The notes beneath the pieces were generated by a model. It had not been told where the DNA came from. It did no database searches and saw nothing but the letters and a program-made list of their open reading frames with translations. The position numbers and the translations under genes are program-made. A DNA stretch of 64,000 nt from Symsagittifera roscoffensis (lineage: Eukaryota > Xenacoelomorpha > Acoela > Convolutidae): the NCBI RefSeq assembly GCF_963678635.1, contig NC_087062.1:18651789-18715788 (forward strand), read 5' to 3'. Of the stretch, positions 11,883 through 21,809 are shown piece by piece. The first letter of the stretch is position 1; each line of letters starts with the position of its first letter.

Positions 11883-14800
11883 ATGTGCGAAAAACCAGAT
11901 ATTTTTTCCGTTAATATTTTTAGCATAGGAAATCCAGCTAAATTACACTCACTTATCAAAAAATGCCAAGTTTTAAAAAAATCGCCCAGTTTCATTTTGT
12001 GCATTCAGGAAGCAAAAATATCGAAACTTACAAATATACATTTGAGTTTACTGGATAAATATAATGTTTTATTCGATTTCATACCGGGCTCAAATAATTC
12101 TGGTGGTTTCTTAACGTTATGGTCATCAAACTTGAGTCCTGCAAAAAGAATTGCTTCAAGTACAGGTTTTCAATTGTTAAAATTTGTCAAACTTGATTGG
12201 TTTGTTATCAACGTTTATGCGAACCCAATTTCATTCCGAGCAACTTTGAATTCCCTGAAATTAAGCATCAGATTTTTACCTAACAAATCGAAAACTATCA
12301 TGATGGGTGACTTTAATGCGCTGAGTTATGAAAATATTAACAGTTCTTCAATACTTAAGTTAAATGATGCACGTATCAAACGATTTACCCAACTCAAAGA
12401 ACAAATTCTTGACTGTTTTGGTTTTGTTGATTTTGCACTCAAGAATGATTTTTGTGATTATACACATTATGACAAACAACATAAAACTTTTGCACGCATA
12501 GATTATGTCTTCTTAAAATTCGAAACAGAGTATGATTCTATGCAAAGCATTCAAATATCAATATCTGACCATTTACTCTTACACGTTTTTGTTAAGCCAT
12601 CTAACTTGTATCAGCGCGGCCCTAGTTACTGGAAATTAAATGAAGAAATTTTAAACAACAACGCCAGCTTAATTCGTGAAGACCTAAAAAACTTTTACGA
12701 AAACGAATCACCAAGTAGTTACGAAAATTTTAAGCACAATTTTCGTGACCTTCTGAGGTTTATTCAAGAGAACAAAAAGCGTGTAGATCAGAAAGAACTT
12801 AATTTATTGAAGTATCACGAAAATGTTCTCAGAGATTGCATTCACAGCGGAAAAGGTCCCAACCCTAATTTGATTGAAAAATATCATTTGGTGCTGGAAC
12901 ATCTTCAAAAAGATTCCAAGGAAAAAGATTTTTCAGATTATCGAAAAATTCAGAAAACTCTCAGCTATACATTCGAGGGTGTTCCCAAATTTTGTAGTCA
13001 ATGGACATCAAAGAACACAATCAACTCAATCAATAGAATTCAAGTGGATCAGAACGTTTATCATACGGATGAAGATATTCTTAATCAATTTCGAAAGTAT
13101 TTTTCAAATATTTTTTCAAATAGTTCTACAACAGACTCCGATCAACTACTAAAGACATTTTTATCAAAAAATAAACTCGAAAAAAATAAGAATGATGGCT
13201 ATAATTACTTTACAGAAGATGAAATTCACTTGGCTATAAGCAAATTGAATTTGAAAAGCTCGCATGGACCAGACGGCCTTACTTCTAAGCTATACAAGAC
13301 TTTCACGGATGAGTTTTGTTCAATTTTAGCTAAAGTTTTTAATCATTTTGTTCATGGTGGAAAACTTCCAAACAGTTTTTATTTAGCAATAATCAAACTG
13401 ATCCCGAAATCTGAAAATGCCATAGCAGTAAAAGATTTTCGCCCCATCAGCCTTATGAATACTGACGCGAAAATTTTTGCCCATGTAGTCTGTAATCGAT
13501 TTAAAAATGACCTTTGCAAAGTTGTAAAAAACCATCAGCACGCGTATTTGCCTGGAAGACAAATGCACACAGCAATACGAAAATTGAAAAAAGCGATTAC
13601 TCCAGAACGATTGGCTACCCGAGGTTCATGTGCTGTAAAATTAGACTTTTCTAAAGCATTTGACAGAGTTGACAGATCACTTCTCATCAAAATTTTGAAA
13701 GGGTTAAACCTTGATGAGCTTTCAGTTAGAGCTATTGAAACTTTGTATTTAGACTCAAAAGCAGTAATTGAGATAAATGGTTTTTTATCAGCCAGCTTCA
13801 AAATTCATCGCGGCGTGAGACAAGGTTGCCCTCTTTCCGCATTTTTATTCATAATTTTTATCGAACCCCTTCTGCAAGCAATTGAATCTACAGAAGCAAT
13901 TGAAGATTTCGGGATATTGTGCCCCAAACTAGTTTCATATGCAGACGACATAACTTGCCTTATCAAAATCCGATGTATTGACAGGTTGTTTCGCTTAATC
14001 GATACATTTTGCAAACAAACTCAAATGATGATTAACATAAGTAAAAGCGAAGTGCTTTCCATACCTGATTTATCACCCTATAAAACAGTCAAGGAAACAA
14101 AAATACTTGGTGTCTTGTTTTACACTTCCCAAAAAATTGAAAATATTGAATTATTGTTAAGTTCACAAATTCAAAAACATCGAGGGTTAATTTCACTAAG
14201 TAAATCTTTGAGGGCCAAATCATTAACACTGTCAGTTTATGTTCTCCCTAAGTTTTTTCATTTGGCTCGTCATACTACAGTTAACTTGGATACTGTTAGT
14301 AAATGCCAAGAATTATTAAATACAGAATTGAAAAAAACAAGCAGACTCGACATAAGAAAAGAAGTTTTATATCACCCCATCTTAGATGGTGGGATAGGCT
14401 TACCATGCCTACAACTTAAACTTTTTAGTATGAAAATTATCGATTTCTTTGCTTCTGATATGTCAGATCAAAATAGTTTATTACCAACAGATTCAATTTT
14501 ACCGAAAGAAATCAAAAATTTGTTGAGAAATACGAACATCTCTATTGAAATAAGTTCAAGTGATTTTGCAATATTTTCAAACAGTACCAATAGCCATTTA
14601 ATTATAACAATACAGACAAAATCGCGAGATGTTTATTATTTCTGCTTACAAAACTGTAGTTTTCATCGAGCTGTGATTTTCCGCTTGGGTTTTGCAGCAA
14701 ACCGTTACCTCTGTTCAGAAGAAGAATTGATTAAATTTACAGGCAAAGTTTGGAAAAATTCAATGCTTGATGTATGGGAAAAAAACATTCTTTATAAATT

Positions 14801-15122
14801 TGCATACGCGGTTTTTAAAGATCGAGAAAAGCGGTGGTTTTTATTTCTCGAGAATGCCCCCGAATGTTTCTATTGTAATTTAGAATGCGAAACATTCGAA
14901 CACCTAATTTTCATTTGTCCCTCGCTACAACCTTCAAGAAACATATTACAGATTAACAATTGGCGTGACGTTTTTGTATCAACCAACATTGCAAGACTTA
15001 AGTATGTTGTTTCGGTTATTCGTGGTGCATATTCAAAATTATCGACGTCATGGAAAATCAACTTGCAAACATTTGTGTCATGGGAAGTATGGAAGATGAG
15101 AAATACAAATTGCTCCTTCTGA
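11883..15122 (+). CDS. LINE ORF2: endonuclease and reverse transcriptase
   Basis: A 1079-residue intact protein from ATG 11883. The N-terminal APE-type endonuclease has Glu43 (CIQEAK), Asp143/Asn145 (MMGDFNA) and the terminal SDH with Asp229/His230. The RT follows with RPISLMNTDAKI, LDFSKAFDRVD, GVRQGCPLSAFLF and the catalytic YADD (Asp688, Asp689). A C-terminal CCHC finger (CFYC ... EHLIFIC) lies at about 994-1012. All catalytic residues are present. ORF2 nicks target DNA and primes cDNA synthesis from the nick (target-primed reverse transcription). A 171-base gap separates it from ORF1. The clade is probably Tx1/L1-like, but phylogeny would be needed. Confidence 0.9.
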   Translation: MCEKPDIFSVNIFSIGNPAKLHSLIKKCQVLKKSPSFILCIQEAKISKLTNIHLSLLDKYNVLFDFIPGSNNSGGFLTLWSSNLSPAKRIASSTGFQLLKFVKLDWFVINVYANPISFRATLNSLKLSIRFLPNKSKTIMMGDFNALSYENINSSSILKLNDARIKRFTQLKEQILDCFGFVDFALKNDFCDYTHYDKQHKTFARIDYVFLKFETEYDSMQSIQISISDHLLLHVFVKPSNLYQRGPSYWKLNEEILNNNASLIREDLKNFYENESPSSYENFKHNFRDLLRFIQENKKRVDQKELNLLKYHENVLRDCIHSGKGPNPNLIEKYHLVLEHLQKDSKEKDFSDYRKIQKTLSYTFEGVPKFCSQWTSKNTINSINRIQVDQNVYHTDEDILNQFRKYFSNIFSNSSTTDSDQLLKTFLSKNKLEKNKNDGYNYFTEDEIHLAISKLNLKSSHGPDGLTSKLYKTFTDEFCSILAKVFNHFVHGGKLPNSFYLAIIKLIPKSENAIAVKDFRPISLMNTDAKIFAHVVCNRFKNDLCKVVKNHQHAYLPGRQMHTAIRKLKKAITPERLATRGSCAVKLDFSKAFDRVDRSLLIKILKGLNLDELSVRAIETLYLDSKAVIEINGFLSASFKIHRGVRQGCPLSAFLFIIFIEPLLQAIESTEAIEDFGILCPKLVSYADDITCLIKIRCIDRLFRLIDTFCKQTQMMINISKSEVLSIPDLSPYKTVKETKILGVLFYTSQKIENIELLLSSQIQKHRGLISLSKSLRAKSLTLSVYVLPKFFHLARHTTVNLDTVSKCQELLNTELKKTSRLDIRKEVLYHPILDGGIGLPCLQLKLFSMKIIDFFASDMSDQNSLLPTDSILPKEIKNLLRNTNISIEISSSDFAIFSNSTNSHLIITIQTKSRDVYYFCLQNCSFHRAVIFRLGFAANRYLCSEEELIKFTGKVWKNSMLDVWEKNILYKFAYAVFKDREKRWFLFLENAPECFYCNLECETFEHLIFICPSLQPSRNILQINNWRDVFVSTNIARLKYVVSVIRGAYSKLSTSWKINLQTFVSWEVWKMRNTNCSF

Positions 15123-15287
15123 TCTAAACTATAAGGAAATGTAAGACTTCAGCAACAAACCAGGATACCCGGTATCCGGTAAAAGTAATGTCAATTGAAC
15201 AAATATGATGTTATTTGTTGTACATATTGATTATGAAACTCTTAACTAAACAAATTTAATTTACAATTTGAAAAAAAAAAAAAAAAG

Positions 15288-15504
15288 ACGCATGTGCAAT
15301 ATAGTTGATGTTTTTGCCTTCTGATTTCTGCACGAACTAACGGAATCTCAGCAACCAACTAATGATGAAGTGCTGATTGAAACGGAGACAAAATTCAAAA
15401 TGTACAGGAACAATTCAGAAACTATCTAGACGAGCTCTTAACAATTTACAAGCAGTTTCTTGTGTAAACAATTAGGTTACTAACTCGATGAGTTTTTTTT
15501 CGAT
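15288..15504. other. Short stretch between LINE tails
   Basis: About 215 bp separates the poly(A) of the intact LINE from the next LINE tail. It does not match the 3' UTR of the intact copy. It may be the 3' UTR of a different LINE subfamily that shares only the last 75 bp. Confidence 0.4.
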
Positions 15505-15580
15505 AAATATGACGTTATTTGATGTACATATTGATTAAGAAACTCTCAACTAAAAAAATTAAACTTACAATTTCAAAAAA
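15505..15580 (+). repeat. Third LINE 3' tail
   Basis: A diverged copy of the same terminal 75 bp (GTACATATTGATTA, then TACAATTTCAAAAAA). It immediately precedes the 5' region of the second LINE copy, continuing the head-to-tail pattern. Confidence 0.75.
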
Positions 15581-15894
15581 ACGCTAACAGCAAATAAATC
15601 GACGGAAGAAACAAAAAATTTAAATAATCAAATTCATCCCCCCATTCTCGAAAGAAATTGTCAAGTCAGCCGAAAATCTGGCGCAGGCATGACAAAGTTG
15701 TGCTTCCGACATTCTAAAACAATTCCCCACAACGATGCAATAGAAGATGACAATCTCAAAAACGATAACTGTGACAAAAGACGACCGCAAACTGCGTTCA
15801 CTGACGGTTGCTGCTCCCCCCGAAGCAGAGCAATTTATAACCAGCATCAAAAGCGAAGGTGTTATTATACTTAAGAGGACGGTATTTCACATGG
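15581..15894 (+). pseudogene. Second LINE copy, 5' part (5' UTR and start of ORF1)
   Basis: From ATG 15748 the frame reads MTISKTITVTKDDRKLRS and then the APPEAEQFITSIKSEG stretch shared with the intact ORF1. This shows where ORF1 really starts. Homology stops at 15894, where an LTR-like sequence (TGTAACATTCGC) begins. It resumes about 24 kb away, near 40085. The copy was therefore split by later insertions. Confidence 0.8.
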
Positions 15895-16193
15895 TGTAAC
15901 ATTCGCTCAAACATTACACAGTGACGGAGCGTAGAAGCAGCACAGTGGCAGGCGTCAGTTACTTTAATTCTACTCGTTTTTCACCGTCTAGACCTAGCCA
16001 GTTAGTTTTCTGGTCTGCCTAGGGCTAAGTATAAAGTGACCATTAAGAGGCCATCAGTCAACCGACTTTTGATCAGCTTTCGTTTAAATGCGAAAAAGGA
16101 ACAATGCTGGGTCTCGGATCCAAAGACCACGTGATTCCTATTAAGAACACCGCTCAGAGTCCATTATTTACTATGTTCTTTAGTGACAGTTAT
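15895..16193 (-). repeat. Older solo LTR, 3' portion (minus strand, interrupted)
   Basis: Read on the minus strand, this matches about the last 300 bp of the giant element's LTR, clearly diverged. Shared blocks include AAACGAAAGCTGATCAAAAG, GGATCCGAGAC and the terminal GCGAATGTTACA. Its other portion is at 39525-40074. Together they make about 846 bp, close to a complete LTR. The giant element therefore inserted into a solo LTR of a relative, in the opposite orientation. Confidence 0.8.
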
Positions 16194-17075
16194 TGTGCCA
16201 TTCTGCCAGATGGCACAGCGCAACCTTCGGACGAAGCACGAATCAGAGAGAAAAGGCCTTGACAGCAAAAAAGTGCTTGAAAGGAGGGTCAGAATATTCT
16301 GGAATACTTATTTTTAAAATTTCGATTTTCAAGTTGATATTTCTCAGAAATACGAAAAACGGCCATTTTGAGCCAAAAAGTGATGAAAATCAGAACAACG
16401 ACAGAAATTGTGAAAAACAGTCGTACAAGAGACGGAAAATACGAAGCCTCCTATCGTGGCAACAACACACGATAAGGATCTTAGCAGTGAATATTGGTGG
16501 AGAAGGAGGCTTCAGTGGGGGAAGAAATATACCACGGAACCCTCCCGGGACGCAAATCAGAAGAGATAAGAGCGTTATCGCTGGAATATCACGGGAGCGG
16601 AGGCTTGGTCCCCCAGAGACTGTTTATGTGAAGGGACTGTATAGAACCAACTTTGTAGCTACCTGAATGTCATAGATCTCTTAATTAACACCGTTATTGT
16701 TTGATATTTCAGAATATGAGTAGCTAGAAAGAGGAAAGGGTCAATCCATCTCCAATGGATTTAATATAGAACTGTCACACAAAAACATGTAAAATAGGTT
16801 GTTCTAGCCGTGTTTTTAATGACAATCACGTAGTCTCAGGATCCGAGACTCAGCTATGTGGTTGTGTTCGCATGTAAACGAAAGCTGATCAAAAGTCGTT
16901 TGACTGATGGCCTAAAAATGGTAACTTTTTACTTTGCCCTAGACAGACCAGAAAATCAACTGGCAAGGTCGAGACGGTGAAAAGCGAGTAGGATTAAGGT
17001 AACTGACTCCTGCCAATCGTTAATAGGTACTTTTCCTACGCTCCGTCGCTGTGTAGTATTTGGGCGAATGTTACA
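16194..17075 (+). repeat. 5' LTR of the giant element
   Basis: 882 bp, beginning TGTGCCAT and ending GTTACA. The first 24 bases contain an inverted repeat (TGTGCCAT ... ATGGCACA). Against the 3' LTR I noticed about a dozen substitutions and one 18-bp segment (after 16737) absent from the 3' copy. The segment is also present in the older solo LTR, so the 3' LTR lost it. The open frame inside it (157 codons) is present in both LTRs but has no recognisable domain and is probably fortuitous. Confidence 0.88.
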
Positions 17076-20000
17076 TAGACGTTTTTATGGCGCTCCTGGG
17101 TGGGCCTGTCAAAGGCATAAGACCATCATGATCAGCAAGCGTTTCAGCGACGAACCCTCCGCTCCGGGCGTATGCCCGAAATAGAGGCCTTAATGACCGT
17201 TATTGTACTAGGGGGAAGGTGCGTACCCTCCGTCCAGTACTATTTAGCTTTTTAACTTAGTTAACACCGAAAATTCCGGGGGCCGGAGGGTTAGGTGGGA
17301 AATCTAGAGCCCGCTTGTCCTGAGGTCCCAGCACCAAAAACAATTAAAGAGAAAGCGTAAAACCAAATAAAAATAGGGTATAACCAACAAAAAACCAAAA
17401 ACAAATTTATTGGAAAACAAAAAACACAAAAAACAGTAAAAAATCCAGAAAAGACCAAAAACAGTACAAAATGTAAAGTGACAGTTTATATGTTGTTTCC
17501 GGACGAGATGTGATCTGACCTTCCTATTTGTTGTTGTTTCAGATTGATTTATATCGTTTCTGATAGAAAAATTGTGTGTTTTGGTGAAGGGTTGGATACC
17601 CTCCCTCGAGTGTAATTTGAGTGTTGAAGCACGTTAATGGTGATTTTGCCGGTGGCCGGAGGGTAGAGTGGCAAGCTGATCAACGTGTTCCACACTCAAC
17701 AGGGACATCAGGGACAACATCCGCAACGACTGTTGGGTATCGTTGAAGCAATTTTAGTATCGTTCGGGTACTATTTCATTAAAACTTAAGTGGTGGGGGG
17801 CACGATTGGCGCGGTCCGATTGTACCCTCCATCGATTACAAATTTCCGAGTTAAGGGTCTTAATTCGGGTATTTTGGTGCAAAGGAGGGTATAGTACTAT
17901 TCATTAACGACTACTAATAGGTTATTATCCTTATTACATATTACTTATCTCCTCGATTAGACCCAAAAAACACCCAATTTTTGGATATCCGAGCTTTTCC
18001 GAACAACAAAAAGCTTTTATATGGGGAGTAGCTACGTAGTTCGATCCCCCTAATTAAAGAAACCGCGTGAGAAAAGACTCAGTAGAAGTTAAAAAAAAAC
18101 CAAAATTTTTCGGTCAAAATTTCGATAATTTTCTGAATTTTGTCAATCTGTTTTGGGGATCGAGTTTTTGAGTTTTTAGAGTTAGAGCAATAAAATTTTT
18201 TGTGTTAAGAGCGTGCTAGCATAACGTGCTCGGTTACTAGAGAAATTCTTGACTAACCCTCCGATCAGCTCCGTAGATAGAGCTAACGACTTAAGGATCG
18301 GAAAAGGAAGGAATCGGAGGGTCCAAATTTGATAGTTATTGGCCAAATTTTTGTCTCCAAACCAATTTTGATCCGGTTTTTTGCACTATTCCAGTGCCGT
18401 ACAGGGCTACTACGCTCGTTTCAATTATTTTTAGGCACTTTCGATAGGAATTGCGGAAAAAGTTACACAGAATCTATATAGGTGGTGAAAAAAGGCCATT
18501 TGGACAAACACGTTTTTGGCAATTTCTCAAAGACTAGTCATCCGATCGGGATAATTTTGGTACCATAAGTCGACGTTTTGGACCACTTTTCCGGACCGCA
18601 ACCGTTTTTGGGTTGATAATCTCGGAAAAGAAAATTTTTTTAGAATTTGTTGGTTCGGAGGGTCCAAACTACAGGTAACCCTCCGAGCGGCAGAAAATTT
18701 TATCAAAATACCTTTTTATCCAACTGGGAAGGTTGACCGTGTCAGCCAACCTAGTTTTAAGTCAGGTAGACCGCTTTTGGAGACTTTATTGCGGTAACAT
18801 AACCTTTTTTCTTGATTTTTGAGGAACCCTCCGAGGTAACCCTCTGGAGTCAGCTAAGGCCCTTAGCAACCCTCCTTAGTGGAAAATTTCCACGAGGTTA
18901 TCCAAAGAAGTTAAGACAGCACCCCTGATAGAGAATTTAGCTTGTTTTGACGCTTCCTGAAGTTAATTGAAGGCCCTTCTGAGTGAAGCTCAGAAATTTG
19001 AAAACTTTGGAGGTACCCTCCGAAGTAACCCTCCGGAGCATATTAAGCATCTTATTGACCCTCCTTAGTAAATTTAAGGGGACCCTCCGAGGTAACTTGG
19101 GTGATTAGGGTACCCTCCGAAGTAGGCTAAGTGTCTTAACAAGCCTCCGAAGTAACCCTCCGGAGTGTCTTAAACCTTCTAAACAACCTTCCTTGTTAGA
19201 AACTTGAGGAAGTCTTCTGTGGCAATTTGGGAAACGGAAAATATCCATTTAATTAAAATCATATTAGGATATTAGGCGCGCTTATAAGGATCATAAGAGC
19301 CCATTTTGACCCGGAAATTCGTGATCAACTTTGGATTCTAGATCGGGTGTATCAGGAGTACCCGAACAAAAATTTTTTTTAATTGTGATTTTGGTTGTGC
19401 GGTTGCCTTGAGCTAATTAATAGGAAAGTTCGGGCAACCCGGGAACAAATAAAAGAAGACCTCGGTGAGTGTATTAGGCAAATACACACTCACTTGAGAA
19501 GAAAAGTTGTTCCCTGCTCTCGTGCACTTGGAGCGTTCCGGGTGTGGGGGAGCTTTTTCATAGACTTTAGAAGTTTTCGATCAGAGGTTGCCTTGAGCCA
19601 CTTGATAGGACAGCTCGGGCAATCGCGGGGCACCTAAGAGAAGACCTCGGTGGGTGTACTAGGCAAATACACACCCACTTGAGAAGACTGTGTCCTGGGC
19701 TTTGTTCTTTCGGATCGTTCCGATTGGGGGAAGTCTTTTTCTTTAAGACTAAGTTTTATTGATCTGTTTCCGAATCATCACTGCTTTTTATCAAAGATTG
19801 TTTAATTTTAACAAAGCAGTGACTTGAAAAATTGTGTGGCGATAAATTGATACTGACAAAAGGTCGCTGTCACCTGTAGGATATTCTTATCTGATTATCT
19901 ATTGTGTTTTGTGTGTTGATTATATCTTGTGAAAATCTGGTGATACTGTTATACTATACGACAGGGTTGAGTTAGCATTATATCAATACTGAGCAGGCCC

Positions 20001-20108
20001 TGTGTGTGTGCAAATCTAGCTGAGTCACTAAGATTGTCATTGAGAAACCTAAGAGATTGATACTGACTTTTCGACATACGAATATAGTTTTTTTTTGTGT
20101 CACAAAGT
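17076..20108 (+). other. Long untranslated leader with repeated ACCCTCCG motif
   Basis: There are three kilobases between the 5' LTR and the Gag start. ACCCTCC(G) or its complement recurs fifteen or more times, e.g. near 17154, 17225, 17285, 17590, 17650, 17822, 17882, 18255, 18313, 18657, 18680 and 18831, and densely at 18820-19170. There it forms composite units 'CCCTCCGA-GTAACCCTCCGG'. A candidate primer-binding site (TGGCGCTCCTGGG) starts at about 17088, 12 bases after the LTR. I could not match it to a specific tRNA. Packaging, priming and translation signals probably lie here. Confidence 0.6.
19395..19760 (+). repeat. Two tandem structured units in the leader
   Basis: Two diverged copies of a unit of about 180 bp lie at 19400-19580 and 19586-19760. 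Each contains GTTGCCTTGAGC, then GAAGACCTCGGTG and a hairpin followed by ACTTGAGAAG. Copy 1 pairs GTGAGTGTATT with AATACACACTCAC around AGGC. In copy 2 the corresponding A-T pair is G-C (GTGGGTGT / ACACACCCAC), a compensatory change. This supports a selected RNA structure just upstream of the Gag start. Possible roles are dimerisation, packaging or ribosome entry. Confidence 0.65.
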
Positions 20109-21809
20109 ATGCAGCGCAGGGACTCGTTAGGATCGACTACTAAGATTCCCAGGCTGAGCAAGGGCAGCACGCGAAAATTTAAAACTAGGCGTAGCCAGTC
20201 CTCGTTTAGCAGCGCCTCCGACGTGTTTGCTGAAAACGAATCGACTAAAGGTCAATCTGATCTTTCAGTGAGCGGAATGAGATTGAGGAGCGAGAAAAAC
20301 CTCGATGGCGATCAAAGGCGGAGCGCCGAAGCCGGAACCGCGAGCGAAACGCTTGTGGACCCCATTGACGAGGGAGAACAGACGCTCATTCGACCCGACT
20401 TTGAGCCGAGCGAGGACCTCGAGCGGGAGGAAGTCGAGAGGACAGAGGAGACCTCGGAGCGTTCCGAGGTCGAGCCGCGAGAGGAAGTATTATTCAAGGG
20501 GATGTCCAAATCGGAAACCAAAAGTCACAGGTGGAGGGGAGAATACTCACATTCGGCTAGTACCCACTCATCTCTGGCCAAGCAGAGCAACAACGCGATG
20601 ATGTCGAGTATAAGCCCGAGTGAAGAACAAACGGGTTCGAAGGCCAAGAAGAATTGGAAGTCCTTGTACGACGAACGCATGGCGTCACTACCAACTGTAG
20701 GTTTGACTTCCAGTGATGACTACCCGGAGATAACCCATCCGGATGTGAACTTCACACCGTGCCCAAGGAATGATATGAGCAGGAAGGCGTCATCAACCTC
20801 GCCGACCAGGCCCATGTCAGATGGGATAACGATGGGAGCGTCGTCAACCTTCGACAGATTAATGACGTCGATGAGCAAGCAAAAAGGCGGTGCGTCATCA
20901 AGCACCAGGCTGCAGCCGCAGTTGACCTCATCTTCTCTGGGACTAACCCCGTCATTTGGGGCCACTGGTGACATAAGTGACATGTTCGCTGGCGTAATGA
21001 ATGGTCTAGATGAACTGAGGCGGGACATGACTAAAAGAATAGATCAGGTTGATGAGAGAGCTCACAAAAGTCAAGAGAATCTGAGAGACGAACTAACGCA
21101 TATGAAGTCGCAGGCGAGGGTTGATCAGGCTCAGTTGATTCGCAACACCGATCAATGCCTGGCGGAGAGCCTAGCACAGGCAAACAAGGAGTCATACGAA
21201 AGAGAGGCTAGGATGACCAGGGAGATCGAACGATTGTTGAACGATCATGATAGTACCTACGCCCACACGATGACTAGCCTGGAGAAAAGGTTAGATGCAA
21301 AGTCTGACTTAATGATGCGGAAGCTTGACGCAATCCTGAATGGGAGTAGTTGGCAGGAGCATTCCAACCAAAGGGAGCGCTCACGCCATGCGAATGATGG
21401 AGATGGTACGGGCAGCAATGCTAGAGCCCAGCAAGGCTCGAGAACGAACTACGAACCAAGAAACAAGGAGCGGCCGAGGGCAGCCCCGCAGAGGCCTGGC
21501 TGGACGAATCCAGTCCCGCCGGAGGCAGATGCCACCCCGGAGACAAGGTTGCCAACCGTGCCACAAGTCAGTTCAGTACCAGATCTGACTACAGTCTCAC
21601 AGGACACAACGATGTATGCCTCGATGTTTGAGCCTCTGAACAGATCTCTCGAAACATTCATCACCAAGCTCTCGAAGTCAACTGAGAGAGGAGAGAGGTC
21701 AAGAAGGACACTGAAAAAGCCGAAGTCATATAAAGAGGAGTCAGACGGCTGCATTGATATGGCGTGTGGGGGGATGATTTTTTCACAAAAGAAGTGGAGC
21801 AATGGGTAA
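20109..21809 (+). CDS. Gag-like protein with central coiled coil
   Basis: The first ATG in frame is at 20109 with A at -3, giving about 566 residues. The N-terminal 190 residues are Ser/Arg/Glu-rich and low complexity. Residues about 290-410 are predicted coiled coil by heptad pattern (MNGLDELRRDMTKRIDQVDE and following). The C-terminal third is basic and Pro-rich. No CCHC zinc knuckle and no recognisable capsid domain were seen, so the Gag call rests on position directly upstream of the protease. The frame ends at 21809, overlapping the protease frame by 46 bases (a -1 relation). A run of six T (21779-21784) lies in the overlap. Confidence 0.65.
   Translation: MQRRDSLGSTTKIPRLSKGSTRKFKTRRSQSSFSSASDVFAENESTKGQSDLSVSGMRLRSEKNLDGDQRRSAEAGTASETLVDPIDEGEQTLIRPDFEPSEDLEREEVERTEETSERSEVEPREEVLFKGMSKSETKSHRWRGEYSHSASTHSSLAKQSNNAMMSSISPSEEQTGSKAKKNWKSLYDERMASLPTVGLTSSDDYPEITHPDVNFTPCPRNDMSRKASSTSPTRPMSDGITMGASSTFDRLMTSMSKQKGGASSSTRLQPQLTSSSLGLTPSFGATGDISDMFAGVMNGLDELRRDMTKRIDQVDERAHKSQENLRDELTHMKSQARVDQAQLIRNTDQCLAESLAQANKESYEREARMTREIERLLNDHDSTYAHTMTSLEKRLDAKSDLMMRKLDAILNGSSWQEHSNQRERSRHANDGDGTGSNARAQQGSRTNYEPRNKERPRAAPQRPGWTNPVPPEADATPETRLPTVPQVSSVPDLTTVSQDTTMYASMFEPLNRSLETFITKLSKSTERGERSRRTLKKPKSYKEESDGCIDMACGGMIFSQKKWSNG

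Larger units (their letters stand above)
10914..15287 (+). mobile_element. APE-type LINE, nearly full length (5' end of ORF1 missing)
   Basis: A non-LTR retrotransposon with two ORFs, a 3' UTR and a terminal A-run (about 15271-15287). It begins inside ORF1, immediately after the poly(A) of an older copy. By comparison with the second copy (ATG at 15748), roughly the first twenty codons of ORF1 are missing. The ORF2 layout (APE endonuclease, RT, C-terminal CCHC) places it among L1/Tx1-like LINEs. ORF2 is open throughout, so the copy looks recent. Confidence 0.85.

Noticed and set aside
16193-16666. 157-codon open frame repeated in both LTRs (also 38599-39132)
   Set aside because: It lies wholly within the LTR, has no recognisable domain, and its presence twice is explained by LTR duplication. 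The older solo LTR does not obviously keep it open.
15895-17075. DNA transposon with ~290-bp terminal inverted repeats
   Set aside because: The inverted similarity between 15895-16190 and 16790-17075 first suggested this. The matching inverted piece at 39525-40074 shows it is a diverged LTR split by the giant element.
17088-17106. Primer-binding site complementary to a named tRNA
   Set aside because: The TGG start and position fit, but the implied tRNA 3' end matched none I could recall, so no tRNA is named.
19395-19637. 80-codon open frame in the leader as an upstream gene
   Set aside because: It runs across the two structured tandem units, has no family resemblance, and unit 2 does not preserve the reading frame of unit 1.
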